Program-made: the position numbers and the translations under genes
In this document: positions 16,506-26,017 of the stretch, piece after piece
How positions within the stretch are numbered: the first letter of the stretch is position 1
Layout of the letters: the number at the start of each line of letters is the position of its first letter
Notes under the pieces: model-generated
The model's database searches: none
What the model was told of the DNA's origin: nothing
The model's input: the letters and a program-made list of their open reading frames with translations, nothing else
Assembly (NCBI RefSeq): GCF_005233875.1
Contig: NZ_SZPZ01000002.1
Location: 744,001 to 808,000, forward strand
DNA length: 64,000 nucleotides
DNA from: Kribbella jiaozuonensis
Lineage (GTDB): Bacteria; Actinomycetota; Actinomycetes; Propionibacteriales; Kribbellaceae
Direction of reading: 5' to 3'

Positions 16506-17132
16506 CGCGTTGCGGAGCTGCTCCATCGCCTCCGCCTCGCCATCGAGCTCGACGTCGGCAACCTGCTGCCGCCCGAAGCAGAACAGCACGAGCTCACTCG
16601 GCTGACCCGTCACGGTGACCGAGCCGAGCTCGGTGGGCCGTTTCGCGACCGACGTCGTGCCGTCGGGCAGCTTGAGCACCAGGCCGCTCGGCGACTTCCG
16701 GTTCATCGTCTTCGACGACAGCCGGACGGTCTTCCAGAGCCCGTTCTGCTGGTCGGCCGGCAGCGTGCGGACGTCCCAGGTCGGTTGGGCGCGGCGGACG
16801 TCCTCGTGGTGGACGAAGTACTCGGCCGTGTTGAACTGGGCGCCGAGCTTGGGCAGTGCGTAGATCGACACCGGCGGTGGGCCGTTGCGGACCTTGTCGA
16901 CCACCTCGGCGAAGCTGTAGCGCTCCTTGGCGCGCGTCATTCTGCGCGCGGTGGTGTCCGACAGCGCCGGGATCATGATCCCCGGACCGGCCATCGGATC
17001 GGCTTCCCGGACGTACAGATGGACCGCGAGGTCGTAGGTGTCCCACCCCTCACACAGCGTGGGCTGATCGGGCCCCAACTGGTCGAGAAGGTCACTGAGC
17101 GCAAGTCGTTCTACCCGGCTGTAGTCGGTCAC
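16491..17132 (-). CDS. TIGR03085-type protein of the DinB / maleylpyruvate isomerase fold
   Basis: A 213-residue protein of an actinobacterial family that shares the metal-binding four-helix fold of mycothiol-dependent isomerases. Typical elements are ERLALSDLLDQLGPDQPTLC, EGWDTYDLAVHLYVRE with one His ligand, and NTAEYFVHHEDVRRAQ with the HHEDxRR block. The GTG at 17130-17132 gives the family length and has TACGAT exactly six bases upstream; an in-frame ATG at 17183 would add 17 residues. Function is not established for this group; a mycothiol-linked thiol transfer or metal-dependent isomerisation is possible. Confidence 0.8.
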   Translation of the reverse strand: MTDYSRVERLALSDLLDQLGPDQPTLCEGWDTYDLAVHLYVREADPMAGPGIMIPALSDTTARRMTRAKERYSFAEVVDKVRNGPPPVSIYALPKLGAQFNTAEYFVHHEDVRRAQPTWDVRTLPADQQNGLWKTVRLSSKTMNRKSPSGLVLKLPDGTTSVAKRPTELGSVTVTGQPSELVLFCFGRQQVADVELDGEAEAMEQLRNASFGV

Positions 17133-17138
17133 AACTCG

Positions 17139-17144
17139 ATCGTA
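17139..17144 (-). promoter_or_regulatory. -10 hexamer TACGAT for the TIGR03085 gene
   Basis: On the minus strand TACGAT lies six bases before the GTG at 17132, with no ribosome binding site between. A perfect TTGACA is also present 23 bases further upstream, which is too far for a standard -35 box. Confidence 0.4.
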
Positions 17145-17225
17145 GTTGTCGGGTGGGAGTGGCAGAATGTCAATCGTTGTCATGCCTGTGTCCCGCGTTT
17201 GCACCTGATTGCCCTGGAGTGTGTC

Positions 17226-19046
17226 TTGCCTGTGCCGAAAGTCCCAGACAAGGGCAGCGTCACCCGCCGGGGGTTCGGGGTGCTGCGGGTCGCGATCTGG
17301 GAGGAGCCGGGCATCTTCGCGCTGTCCGTGCTCGCCAGCATGCTGTACGGCGGGATGACGGTGGCCGGCGGCTGGGCGCTCGGCTGGTCCACCGATCACG
17401 TGATTCGGCCGGCGTTCGAGAGCGGGGAGACCACCGGCGGGGCGCTCGCCACGCTGATCTCGCTGTTCATCGGGATCGCGATCCTGAACGCGATCGGCGT
17501 GGTCGGGCGGCGCCTCGGGGCCGGCGTGATGCAGTTCCGGCTGCAGGCGACGTACCGCCGGCGGGTCACCCGGCAGTACCTGAAGCTTCCGCTCGAGTGG
17601 CACCACCAGCACTCGACCGGCATGTTGCTGTCGAACGCGAACGCCGACGTGGAGTCGACCTGGTTCGTGATCGCGCCGCTGCCGATGGCGATCGGCGTGA
17701 TCGCGATGCTGGTGTTCGCGACCATCGCGATGTTCGCGGCCGACGTGTGGCTGGCCCTGGTCGGGTGCCTGGTGTTCCCGCTGGTCTTCGTCGCGAACGT
17801 GATCTTCCAGCGCTACCTGCAGCCGCTCGCGACCCGCGCACAGCAGCTCCGCGCCGACGTCTCCGAGGTCGCGCACGAGTCGTTCGACGGCGCGCTCGTG
17901 GTGAAGACGCTGGGCCGTGAGGCGGCCGAGACCGAGCGCTTCCGCGGCCCGACGAACGAGCTGCGCGACGCGAACATCGCGGTGAACAAGGCCCGCGGCA
18001 TGTTCGACCCGGTGATCGACGGCCTGCCTCGGCTCGGCGTTCTCGCCGTACTACTGGTCGGCGTCGGACGGGTGCGATCTGGTGGTGCGGATGCTGGTGA
18101 CGTGGTGCAGGTGGCGTTTCTGTTCACGCTGATCGGGTTCCCGATCCGGGCGCTCGGCTGGGTGCTCGGCGAGCTTCCGCGATCTGTCGTCGGTTGGGAT
18201 CGGGTGCAGCGCGTGCTCACCGCCGAGGGCGGGATGGAGTACGGCGAGGCGCGGCTCAGGTCGACGAAGGCGGCCCGGTTGCAGGTGGCCGGCGTCCGGT
18301 TCGGATACCTGCCCGAGCGCGACGTACTCGCCGGGATGGACTTCACCATCGAGCCCGGGCGGACGGTCGCGGTCGTCGGGCCGACGGGAGCCGGCAAGTC
18401 GACGCTGACCACGCTGCTGACCCGATTGGTCGACCCGGAGCAGGGTGCCGTCAAGGTCGACGGGGTCGATCTGCGCGACCTGGCGCGGGACGAACTGGCC
18501 GGCTCGGTCGCGTTGGTGGCGCAGACCGCGTTCCTGTTCGACGACACGATCCGTGGCAACATCACGCTCGGCGGCGAGTACAGCGACGACGACGTCTGGG
18601 ACGCCTTGCGGATCGCGCAGGGCGACGGCTTCGTGAAGTCGCTGCCGGACGGACTCGACACCAAGGTCGGCGAGCGCGGTACGACGCTGTCCGGCGGGCA
18701 GCGGCAGCGGATCGCGCTGGCACGGGCCCTGGTACGACGGCCGCGGCTGCTGATCCTGGACGACGCGACGAGCGCGGTCGACCCGCAGGTCGAGGCACGG
18801 ATCCTGGCCGGGCTGCGGACCGCCGTACAGGACGACGCCGGGGCGGCGACGACCGTGCTCGTGATCGCATACCGGAAGGCGACGATCTCGCTCGCCGACG
18901 AGGTGCTGTTCATGGACGACGGGCGCATCCAGGCCCACGGCACGCACACCGAGCTGCAGGCGTCGACTCCCGCTTATCGGGACCTGGTCGATGCCTATGA
19001 GAAGGACGCCGAGCGTCGCGAGGAAGAACTGGAGGCGTCGGCGTGA
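17226..19046 (+). CDS. ABC exporter half-transporter, subunit with degenerate ATPase site
   Basis: A 606-residue fused membrane/ATPase half-transporter. Six helices fill the first ~320 residues. The nucleotide domain has Walker A GPTGAGKST near 385, signature LSGGQRQRIALARAL near 488 and Walker B LLILDDATSAVD near 510, where the catalytic Glu is Asp. The switch residue His is Tyr in VLVIAYRKATI near 547. Both changes mark the degenerate partner of a heterodimer. The TTG at 17226 sits six bases after GGAG; a GTG at 17232 is also possible. Its stop overlaps the GTG of the second subunit. Substrate unknown. Confidence 0.9.
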   Translation: MPVPKVPDKGSVTRRGFGVLRVAIWEEPGIFALSVLASMLYGGMTVAGGWALGWSTDHVIRPAFESGETTGGALATLISLFIGIAILNAIGVVGRRLGAGVMQFRLQATYRRRVTRQYLKLPLEWHHQHSTGMLLSNANADVESTWFVIAPLPMAIGVIAMLVFATIAMFAADVWLALVGCLVFPLVFVANVIFQRYLQPLATRAQQLRADVSEVAHESFDGALVVKTLGREAAETERFRGPTNELRDANIAVNKARGMFDPVIDGLPRLGVLAVLLVGVGRVRSGGADAGDVVQVAFLFTLIGFPIRALGWVLGELPRSVVGWDRVQRVLTAEGGMEYGEARLRSTKAARLQVAGVRFGYLPERDVLAGMDFTIEPGRTVAVVGPTGAGKSTLTTLLTRLVDPEQGAVKVDGVDLRDLARDELAGSVALVAQTAFLFDDTIRGNITLGGEYSDDDVWDALRIAQGDGFVKSLPDGLDTKVGERGTTLSGGQRQRIALARALVRRPRLLILDDATSAVDPQVEARILAGLRTAVQDDAGAATTVLVIAYRKATISLADEVLFMDDGRIQAHGTHTELQASTPAYRDLVDAYEKDAERREEELEASA

Positions 19047-20839
19047 GCGCCGCTGAAGCGAGTCGGTTGGACCACGGCGACAACGCAGGTGGTCTGCAGA
19101 CCCTCAAGGAAGGTCTGAAGGTTTCGCCCGAGCTCGCCCGTGGGTGGTGGGTGACCGGGATCCTCGCGTTGACGATGACGGCCGGGCGGATCGTCGTACC
19201 GATCGCGGTGCAGCAGACGATCGACAAGGGGCTGTCCGGCGCCGGCGGTCCGGACATGTCGTACGTCGCGTGGATGTGCCTCGTGTGCGCGCTGGGCGTG
19301 ATCCTGACCGCGGGAGCGTCGTACCTGACGACTGTGCGGCTCGCGGTCAACTCGGAGTCCGGACTGGCGACGATGCGGATCAAGGCGTTCCGGCACGTGC
19401 ACGACCTGCCGGTGCTGACGCAGAGCACCGAGCGGCGCGGCGCGCTGGTCAGCCGGGTCACGTCGGACGTGGACACGGTGTCGCAGTTCCTGCAGTTCGG
19501 CGGGTTCATCTTCATCGTCAGCCTCGGGCAGATGGCGCTGGCGACCGTGGTGATGTTCTTCTACTCGTGGCAGCTGGCGCTGGTCGTGCTGCTCTGCTTC
19601 ATCCCGCTGTTCGCCAGCCTGAAGTACCTGCAGCGCGCAATGTCGGCGGCGTACGGCGTGGTCCGGGCGAAGGTCGGCGAGATGCTGTCGGCGATCTCGG
19701 AGCCGGTCGTCGGCGCGCAGGTGGTCCGCTCGTACGCGATCGAGAAGCGGACGCAGGACCGGATCGACGCGTCGATCGAGGACTACCGCAAGACTGCGAC
19801 CAAGGCGCAGGCGATCACCGGTCTGACGTTCTCGATCGGTGGTCTCGCGGCTGGTCTCGCGAACGCGGGCGTGCTCACGGTCGGCGTGCTGCTCGGGGTC
19901 GACGGCAAGGCGACGCTCGGCGAGCTGCTCGCGTTCATGTTCCTGGTGTCGCTGTTCTCGGACCCGGTGCAGATCGCGACGCAAGTGCTGACCGACGCGC
20001 AGAGCGCCTTCGCCGGCTGGCGCCGGGTGCTCGGCGTGATCGCGACGCCGGCCGACGTCGTAGATCCCGGTGCGGACGGCGTGACGCAGGCGCGCGGGCC
20101 GATCACGGTCGAGTTCGACGACGTCGATTTCGCTTATCCAGAAGGCGAACTGGTACTGCGTGACGTCGACGTACGGATCGAGCCGCATCGGCGGGTCGCG
20201 GTCGTGGGCGAGACCGGATCCGGGAAAACGACGTTCGCGAAGCTGCTGACCCGGCTGATGGATCCGACCTCGGGCGCGGTCCGGCTCGACGGGGTGGACG
20301 CGAAGGACATCTCGTTCGAGTCGCTGCGCGAGCGGGTGGTGATGGTGCCGCAGGACGGGTACCTGTTCGACGCCTCACTGGCCGAGAACGTGCGGTTCGG
20401 CCGGCCCGAGGTGACCGACGCGGAGCTGGTCACGGCGTTCGAGTCGCTCGGGCTGACGGACTGGCTGGAGTCGCTGCCGGACGGGCTGCAATCGCCGGTG
20501 GGGCAGCGCGGTGAGTCGTTGTCGGCGGGGGAGCGGCAGCTGGTCGCGCTGGTCCGCGCGAACATCGCGGACCCGGATCTGCTCGTGCTCGACGAGGCGA
20601 CCTCCGCGGTCGACCCGGGCACCGAGGTGCGGGTCAACGCGGCGCTCGAGCGGCTGATGGCCGGGCGTACGTCGGTGACGATCGCGCACCGGCTGTCGAC
20701 GGCCGAAGCCGCCGACGAGGTGTTGGTGTTCGACGACGGCGAGATCGTCGAACGCGGACCGCACGCCGAGCTGGTCGGCGCCGGTGGCGTGTACACGCAT
20801 CTCCACGACAGCTGGATCGCCCAGCGGAGCGCGGTCTGA
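19043..20839 (+). CDS. ABC exporter half-transporter, subunit with intact ATPase residues
   Basis: The 598-residue partner of the upstream gene, coupled by a GTGA overlap. Six membrane helices occupy the first ~320 residues. The ATPase domain has Walker A GETGSGKTT near 390, Walker B LLVLDEATSAVD with the catalytic Glu, and the switch His in TIAHRLSTAEAADE. Its signature is LSAGERQLVAL instead of LSGGQ. In a heterodimer this weak signature would pair with the weak Walker B of the first subunit, leaving one active site made of this subunit's Walker motifs and the partner's LSGGQ. Such exporters handle drugs, lipids or peptides. Confidence 0.92.
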   Translation: MSAAEASRLDHGDNAGGLQTLKEGLKVSPELARGWWVTGILALTMTAGRIVVPIAVQQTIDKGLSGAGGPDMSYVAWMCLVCALGVILTAGASYLTTVRLAVNSESGLATMRIKAFRHVHDLPVLTQSTERRGALVSRVTSDVDTVSQFLQFGGFIFIVSLGQMALATVVMFFYSWQLALVVLLCFIPLFASLKYLQRAMSAAYGVVRAKVGEMLSAISEPVVGAQVVRSYAIEKRTQDRIDASIEDYRKTATKAQAITGLTFSIGGLAAGLANAGVLTVGVLLGVDGKATLGELLAFMFLVSLFSDPVQIATQVLTDAQSAFAGWRRVLGVIATPADVVDPGADGVTQARGPITVEFDDVDFAYPEGELVLRDVDVRIEPHRRVAVVGETGSGKTTFAKLLTRLMDPTSGAVRLDGVDAKDISFESLRERVVMVPQDGYLFDASLAENVRFGRPEVTDAELVTAFESLGLTDWLESLPDGLQSPVGQRGESLSAGERQLVALVRANIADPDLLVLDEATSAVDPGTEVRVNAALERLMAGRTSVTIAHRLSTAEAADEVLVFDDGEIVERGPHAELVGAGGVYTHLHDSWIAQRSAV

Positions 20840-20861
20840 CCCCTGCTGGTAGAGCCCTGAA

Positions 20862-20900
20862 CGCCGGCCGGGATCTAAGGGGGGTCGATCCCGGCCGGCG
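20862..20900. terminator. Strong hairpin terminator between convergent genes
   Basis: CGCCGGCCGGGATC (20862-20875) and GATCCCGGCCGGCG (20887-20900) form a perfect 14-bp stem with an 11-base loop. It sits between the ABC exporter and the convergent HesB-like gene and would serve both strands. No T-run follows, as is common for actinobacterial terminators. Confidence 0.75.
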
Positions 20901-20913
20901 TGCTCAGGTCGGA

Positions 20914-21222
20914 TCAGGGGGTCGGTGCAGTTCCGGCGCCCGGCTGCGGCACCAGCAGGAACTCGACACCGCCCTTGTCGTCGACCGCCGCGTCCAGGAT
21001 CTTGTCGTCGAGTGCGTTCGCGGCGTTGTGCTCGAGGAATACCCGTGCACCCGCCTCCTCGACGACCTGGTCACCCGGTTGCGGAGCCTCTGTGGTGGTC
21101 ACCGCGAGTGCCGGATCCGCCGGGTTCTCCTGCGAGATCCGCACCCCGGCCCCTTCCGGCGCGCCTTCGACCCCAGTGATGCTCTTGATCACCAGCGTCG
21201 CGTTCTCAGTCAGGGTCAGCAC
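20914..21222 (-). CDS. HesB/IscA-like small protein without cysteines
   Basis: A 102-residue protein with the HesB fold: LTLTENATLVIKSITG at the N-terminus, GAGVRISQEN in the first sheet, ARVFLEHNAANALDDKILD and GGVEFLLVPQP near the end. IscA-type iron-sulphur carriers use three Cys (one mid-protein and a C-terminal CxC). None of them exists here; the protein has no Cys at all. It is therefore unlikely to carry a cluster. The GTG at 21220-21222 has GGAG seven bases upstream and is preferred to one two codons earlier. It stands alone. Its function is unknown. Confidence 0.8.
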   Translation of the reverse strand: MLTLTENATLVIKSITGVEGAPEGAGVRISQENPADPALAVTTTEAPQPGDQVVEEAGARVFLEHNAANALDDKILDAAVDDKGGVEFLLVPQPGAGTAPTP

Positions 21223-21325
21223 AGCCACTCCATCCGTCGGTTAACACTTGAGTCCGTCCCGTGCCCGCACCGCAGAATCACAAACCTGTGTGCGAACTGT
21301 CCGGACCATGGTGTGAGATCGGGGT

Positions 21326-22201
21326 ATGGCGATTGCTTTGAGTACGGCGGGGATCGGTGAGCTGGGCGAGGTTGTGGAGGTGCTGCGGGACTGGAGCCGC
21401 AACGGGCTGCCGTTGCAGTTGCATCCGGGGGATCTGGGGTGGTTCTGGCGGTTCGGGGCGGACGCGACGGCGGCTGCTACCCGGATCTGGCGGCGGGACG
21501 GGGAGGTCGTTGCGGTGGGGATGCTCGACGAGCCCGACTGGCTGCGGATGTCGATCGCGCCGGAGTTGCAGCGGGACGACGAGTTGGCGCGGCGGATCGT
21601 CGAGGATGTGTCGACGCCGGCGAACGGCGTACTGATCGAAGGCCAGGTCGCGGTCGAGACGCCGATGGGGGCGCTCGTGCAGGACCTGTTGTTCAAGGAC
21701 GGGTGGGATGCGGACAAGCCGTGGGTCCCGCTGCTGCGGAGTCTGAGCGGACCGGTGCCGGATCCGGGGATGCGGGTCGACGTCGTCGGCGCGGAGGACG
21801 CGCACGAGCGGACCGCCGTACAGCGGGCGTCGTTCGACGGGTCGACGTTCACCGACGATCGCTGGTTCGCGATGGCCGACGGCGTGCCGTACGCCGATGC
21901 GCGGTGCCTGATCGCGCGTAACAAGACCGGTGAGTCCGTTGCTGCCGCGACCGTGTGGTCAGCCGGGGAAGGACGTCCCGGCTACATCGAGCCGATGGGC
22001 GTGCACCGGCTGCATCGCGGGCGCGGATACGGCACGGCGATGGTGCTCGCGTGTGCTCGTGCTCTGCAGGAGCTGGGCGCGTCGAGCATCTACACCTGTA
22101 CGCCGGCGTCCAACGACGGCGCGGTCGCGACGTACCAGGCCGCCGGTCTCGAACCGCTGCCCGAGATCCGGGCGCAGAACCGCAACGCCCAGGACGCCTA
22201 G
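21326..22201 (+). CDS. GNAT family N-acetyltransferase
   Basis: A 291-residue protein. The N-terminal ~140 residues are a degenerate GNAT-like domain. The C-terminal domain has the acetyl-CoA loop [20 protein letters not shown] near 235 and the following strand with [18 protein letters not shown] and AAGLEPLP, typical of the GNAT C-terminus. The ATG at 21326 has only a G-rich stretch upstream. It ends on a CTAG shared with the stop of the convergent dipeptidase. The substrate is unknown. Confidence 0.85.
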   Translation: MAIALSTAGIGELGEVVEVLRDWSRNGLPLQLHPGDLGWFWRFGADATAAATRIWRRDGEVVAVGMLDEPDWLRMSIAPELQRDDELARRIVEDVSTPANGVLIEGQVAVETPMGALVQDLLFKDGWDADKPWVPLLRSLSGPVPDPGMRVDVVGAEDAHERTAVQRASFDGSTFTDDRWFAMADGVPYADARCLIARNKTGESVAAATVWSAGEGRPGYIEPMGVHRLHRGRGYGTAMVLACARALQELGASSIYTCTPASNDGAVATYQAAGLEPLPEIRAQNRNAQDA

Positions 22202-23277
22202 GACGCTGCCACGTCGTCCGCGGCCCGGAGCACGCGCAGGATGTTGCCTCCGGCAAGCTTCCGGAGGTCCTCGTCGCTCCAGCCGCGGTCGGCCAGCGCG
22301 TCGAACAGCACCGGGTACGACGACACGTCGGGCAGCTCCACCGGGAACTCCGGGCAGCCGTCGTAGTCGCCGCCGACGCCCATGTGGTCGATCCCCGCCA
22401 CCTCGCGGATGTGTTCGACGTGCTTGACCACGTCGGCGAGCGTGATGTCGGGTCGCGGTACGCCGTACAGCTTCTCGACCTCCTCGCGGTGCTCCTTGCC
22501 CTCCAGCCCGCGTTCCTTGGCCAGCGCGCGCATGCCGTCGAGCCAGTCGACGTACGCCTGCGAGACGAAGTACGGGACGAAGGTGACCATGCAGACGCCG
22601 TCGTTGGCGGCCAGCGTCTCGAGCACGTCGTCGGGCACGTTCCGCGGTACGTTGCAGACCGCGCGGGACGAGGAGTGGCTGAAGATCACCGGCGCGCTGG
22701 TGACGCGGATTGCGTGCCGCATGGTGTCCGCGGAGACGTGCGAGAGGTCGACCAGCATGCCGATCCGGTTCATCTCGCGGACGACCTGCTCGCCGAAGTC
22801 GTTCAGTCCGCCGAGCACCGGCTCGTCGGTGGCCGAGTCCGCCCAGGACACGTTGTTGTTGTGCGTGAGCGTCATGTACCGCACGCCGAGCTCGCGCATC
22901 ACCCGCAGTACGCCGAGGGACTCGCCGATCGAGTGGCCGCCCTCCATCCCCATCAGCGAGGCGATCCGGCCGGCCTTGATCGCCGCGTCCACGTCATCGG
23001 CCGACGACGCGAGCTGCAGGTCCTGCGGGAAGCGCTCGACGAAGCGCAGGACGAAGTCGAGCTGCTCGAAAGTACGCCGTACCGCGTGCTCGTCCTGCGG
23101 CACCCACAACGACCAGAACTGGGCGCCGACGCGGCCGGCCCGCAGCCGCGGCAGGTCCGTGTTCAGCTCCGGGACCGATCCGGCCAGGTCGTGCGCGTCG
23201 AGGTCGTAGTTGCACAACTCGTAGAACGCGATGGGCAGATCGTTGTGGCCGTCGATCACCACGTACTCACTCGTCAT
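22198..23277 (-). CDS. Membrane-dipeptidase-type metallopeptidase, M19 family
   Basis: A 359-residue amidohydrolase-fold dipeptidase. Zinc ligands are seen in [11 protein letters not shown] (His and Asp near residue 10), in [11 protein letters not shown] (bridging Glu), and in [10 protein letters not shown] and FSHSSSRAV (two late His). The C-terminal GVGGDYDG is the usual substrate-binding strand. No signal peptide is present, so it should act in the cytoplasm, unlike the mammalian membrane form. Bacterial M19 enzymes cleave dipeptides, including those with a D-residue. It starts with ATG and reads away from hisI; the two share a 69-bp intergenic space. Confidence 0.93.
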   Translation of the reverse strand: MTSEYVVIDGHNDLPIAFYELCNYDLDAHDLAGSVPELNTDLPRLRAGRVGAQFWSLWVPQDEHAVRRTFEQLDFVLRFVERFPQDLQLASSADDVDAAIKAGRIASLMGMEGGHSIGESLGVLRVMRELGVRYMTLTHNNNVSWADSATDEPVLGGLNDFGEQVVREMNRIGMLVDLSHVSADTMRHAIRVTSAPVIFSHSSSRAVCNVPRNVPDDVLETLAANDGVCMVTFVPYFVSQAYVDWLDGMRALAKERGLEGKEHREEVEKLYGVPRPDITLADVVKHVEHIREVAGIDHMGVGGDYDGCPEFPVELPDVSSYPVLFDALADRGWSDEDLRKLAGGNILRVLRAADDVAAS

Positions 23278-23346
23278 CCCGCCATCTTGTCAGCCCGTGG
23301 TCAGCCCGTGGTCAGTGCTGCCGATCAGATCGGGGACAATGGGTCG

Positions 23347-23676
23347 GTGAACATCGACGAGTTGACCTTCGACGCGGCGGGGTTGATACCCGCGGTGGTG
23401 CAGCAGTACGACACGCGCGAGGTCCTGATGGTGGGCTGGATGAACGCCGAGGCGGTACGCCGTACCGCGGAGACCAGGCGGAGCACGTTCTGGTCCCGCA
23501 GCCGGCAGGAGTACTGGGTCAAGGGCGAGACCAGCGGCCACCGTCAGCACGTGAAGCAGATTCTCGTCGACTGCGACGCCGACACCCTGCTCGTCCTCGT
23601 CGACCAGGAAGGTCCCGCCTGCCACACCGGTACCCGCAGCTGCTTCGAGCACGGCGAGATCGAGGTGGCGGCGTGA
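23347..23676 (+). CDS. hisI: Phosphoribosyl-AMP cyclohydrolase HisI
   Basis: HisI opens the purine ring of phosphoribosyl-AMP in the third step of histidine biosynthesis. The 109-residue monofunctional form, without a HisE domain, is normal for Actinobacteria. Key elements are [31 protein letters not shown], the Mg-binding VDCDADTLL (DxDxD) and the zinc Cys in CHTGTRSCF. The start is GTG; GACAAT lies six bases before it and no Shine-Dalgarno is visible. It overlaps trpE by four bases (GTGA), so histidine and tryptophan genes are co-transcribed here. Confidence 0.96.
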   Translation: MNIDELTFDAAGLIPAVVQQYDTREVLMVGWMNAEAVRRTAETRRSTFWSRSRQEYWVKGETSGHRQHVKQILVDCDADTLLVLVDQEGPACHTGTRSCFEHGEIEVAA

Positions 23677-25163
23677 CGGTTCCGGAGCTGGAGACGTTCC
23701 GTGAGTACGCGAAGGACCGTCGGGTCATTCCGGTCACGCGGCGCCTGCTCGCCGACGCCGAGACGCCGATCGGTGTCTACGGCAAGCTTGCGGCCGAGCG
23801 GGAAGGCACGTTCCTGCTCGAGTCGGCGGAGAACGGCGGGGTGTGGTCACGGTATTCGTTCATCGGCGTCCGCTCCGCCGCGACGCTGACCGAGCGCGAC
23901 GGCGAGGCCGTCTGGACCGGCAACCCGCCCGTCGGCCTGCCGCAGACCGGTGACCCGCTGAAGGCGCTCCGCGAGACGCTCGAGATCCTGCACACGCCGC
24001 GACTGCCCGACCTGCCGCCGCTGACCGGCGGCATGGTCGGCTTCCTCGGGTACGACGCCGTCCGCCGCCTGGAGCGGTTGCCCGACACAACGACCGACGA
24101 CCTCGGGCTGCCCGAGCTGACCTTCCTGTTCGCCACCGACCTGGCCGCCCTCGACCACGAGACCGGCGAGATCTGGCTGATCGCGAACGCGGTCAACTGG
24201 GACGACTCCGACGAGCGCGTCGACGAGGCGTACGCCGACGCCGTCCGACGGCTCGACGCGATGGAGCGCGACCTCGCGCAGCCCACCCCGTCGTACGTCG
24301 TCCGCGCCGACCGGCAGGCGCAGCCCGACCCGCACCGGCAGCGCTCGAGCGCGGAGTACCGGGAGGCGGTCGAGCACGCCAAGGAGGAGATCCGGGCCGG
24401 CGAGGCGTTCCAGATCGTGGTCTCGCAGCGGTTCGAGCTGCAGACGACCGCGAGCGCGCTGGACATCTACCGGGTGCTGCGAAGGTCCAACCCGAGCCCG
24501 TACATGTACCTGGTCCGCCTCGACGGCTTCGACATCGTCGGCTCGAGCCCGGAGGCGCTGGTCAAGGTCACCGAGAACAAGGTGATCCTGCACCCGATCG
24601 CCGGCACCCGCCGCCGCGGCACCACGCCCGAGGAGGACCACGCGCTCGAGGAGGAGCTGCGCGCCGACGCCAAGGAGCGCGCCGAGCACCTGATGCTGGT
24701 CGACCTCGGCCGCAACGACGTCGGGCGGGTCTGCGCGCCGGGCACCGTCGAGGTGGTCGACTTCATGACCGTCCGGCGGTACAGCCACGTCATGCACCTG
24801 GAGTCGACGGTTACCGGGCAGTTGGCGGCCGGCAAGACCGCGTTCGACGCACTGACCGCGGCGTTCCCGGCCGGAACGTTGTCCGGGGCACCGAAACCGC
24901 GGGCGATGGAGATCATCGACAAGCTCGAGGTCACCCGGCGCGGCGTGTACGGCGGCGTGGTCGGCTACCTGGACTTCGCCGGCGACGCCGACACCGCGAT
25001 CGCGATCCGGACCGCGGTACTGCGCGGCGGGACGGCGTACGTGCAGGCCGGCGCCGGGATCGTCGCGGACTCCGACCCGGCCTCGGAGGACGCGGAGTGC
25101 CGGACCAAGGCGGCCGCCGTACTGAACGCGATCGCGGTCGCGGGAACCTTCAGCGACGTATGA
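23673..25163 (+). CDS. trpE: Anthranilate synthase component I
   Basis: TrpE converts chorismate and ammonia to anthranilate, the first step to tryptophan. At 496 residues it is a normal monofunctional component I, with a glutamine amidotransferase partner that is not in this window. The N-terminal [18 protein letters not shown] holds the tryptophan feedback site. Catalytic motifs are [45 protein letters not shown] and [13 protein letters not shown]. It starts at a GTG inside the hisI stop and ends inside the ATG of the next gene. No leader peptide with Trp codons is seen upstream. Confidence 0.97.
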   Translation: MTVPELETFREYAKDRRVIPVTRRLLADAETPIGVYGKLAAEREGTFLLESAENGGVWSRYSFIGVRSAATLTERDGEAVWTGNPPVGLPQTGDPLKALRETLEILHTPRLPDLPPLTGGMVGFLGYDAVRRLERLPDTTTDDLGLPELTFLFATDLAALDHETGEIWLIANAVNWDDSDERVDEAYADAVRRLDAMERDLAQPTPSYVVRADRQAQPDPHRQRSSAEYREAVEHAKEEIRAGEAFQIVVSQRFELQTTASALDIYRVLRRSNPSPYMYLVRLDGFDIVGSSPEALVKVTENKVILHPIAGTRRRGTTPEEDHALEEELRADAKERAEHLMLVDLGRNDVGRVCAPGTVEVVDFMTVRRYSHVMHLESTVTGQLAAGKTAFDALTAAFPAGTLSGAPKPRAMEIIDKLEVTRRGVYGGVVGYLDFAGDADTAIAIRTAVLRGGTAYVQAGAGIVADSDPASEDAECRTKAAAVLNAIAVAGTFSDV

Positions 25164-25690
25164 AACCTCAACGGATAGTCGACCTGCTGGCCCTGGTGGC
25201 GCTGGTGCTGCTCGGCCTGTCCGGCTACCTGACATGGGTCTCGGCCAACCCGGGCAACGGCCGCGCCGACGTGGTGTTCAACGGCTACACGATCACCAAG
25301 GCGCCGGTCACCCTGGCCCTTGCGTCGGTCGTCGCCGTGGTCGTCACCAAGCTCGCAGGTACGGCGTTGCGCCGGGTGCTGGGCGCACTTGTGGCGTTGT
25401 TGGGCGCGATCGCGGTCGTCGTCGGGCTGTTCGTGCGACCCGATGGTCCCGAGTTGAGCAGGCTGCGGCCCGAGCTGAGCGACGTATTCGCCGACCAGGT
25501 CACGCAGACTCTCGGCGTAGCGCCCTGGTTCGCGCTGGCCGGTGGGATCGCACTGGTCGCGGCGGGGCTGATCACCGTGCTGACGGCGCATCGGTGGCGG
25601 CGACCTACGGCACGATACGAGCGTGATCCGGCTGCCTCACCGGCCGATCAGTGGAAGGCGATCGACGCCGGGGAGGACCCGACTCTCTGA
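25160..25690 (+). CDS. Trp biosynthesis-associated membrane protein (TIGR02234 type)
   Basis: A 176-residue membrane protein with about four hydrophobic segments ([50 protein letters not shown] and [19 protein letters not shown]). Its position between trpE and trpC and its length match a family conserved at this place in Actinobacteria and named for that context. Its biochemical role is not known. The ATG overlaps the trpE stop. The cytoplasmic tail after the last helix is about 35 residues. Confidence 0.88.
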   Translation: MKPQRIVDLLALVALVLLGLSGYLTWVSANPGNGRADVVFNGYTITKAPVTLALASVVAVVVTKLAGTALRRVLGALVALLGAIAVVVGLFVRPDGPELSRLRPELSDVFADQVTQTLGVAPWFALAGGIALVAAGLITVLTAHRWRRPTARYERDPAASPADQWKAIDAGEDPTL

Positions 25691-25746
25691 TCGCGGCGGG
25701 CTACCGCCACAATAGGACGTGACGACGAGGAGGAGTGGCGCCAACT

Positions 25747-26004
25747 ATGGACAATACGGTGGCGGATCAAGGAGCTAGTCGGATCGACGAGGAGGCCCCC
25801 CACGATCTGCACGGCAACAGCCCCGCGGCGTGGACCGCGGTGGTGATCGTGCTGGTCGCGTTCACGCTCGGCGCCATCGCGATGGTGCTCGGGCCGAACT
25901 GGGTGCTGTTCTGGATCTCCGTCGCGATCGCGGTGCTCGGTGCGCTGGCCGGCAAGGTGCTGCAGTTGCTGGGCTTCGGGGTCCCGACTGACGGCGACCA
26001 CTGA
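25747..26004 (+). CDS. Small membrane protein with HGxxPAAW motif
   Basis: An 85-residue protein with the family motif [12 protein letters not shown] followed by two membrane helices ([18 protein letters not shown] and [20 protein letters not shown]). This small family is conserved in actinobacterial trp operons; its function is unknown. The ATG at 25747 lies 11-13 bases after the AGGAGGAG run at 25728-25735. A GTG at 25735 overlaps that run and is less likely. It lies between the TIGR02234 gene and trpC in the same direction. Confidence 0.82.
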   Translation: MDNTVADQGASRIDEEAPHDLHGNSPAAWTAVVIVLVAFTLGAIAMVLGPNWVLFWISVAIAVLGALAGKVLQLLGFGVPTDGDH

Positions 26005-26017
26005 GGGGCGGACGGAC

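Noticed and set aside
16491..17183. ATG start at 17183 for the TIGR03085 gene
   Set aside because: It adds 17 residues beyond the family N-terminus, whereas GTG at 17132 has a -10 hexamer at the standard six-base distance.
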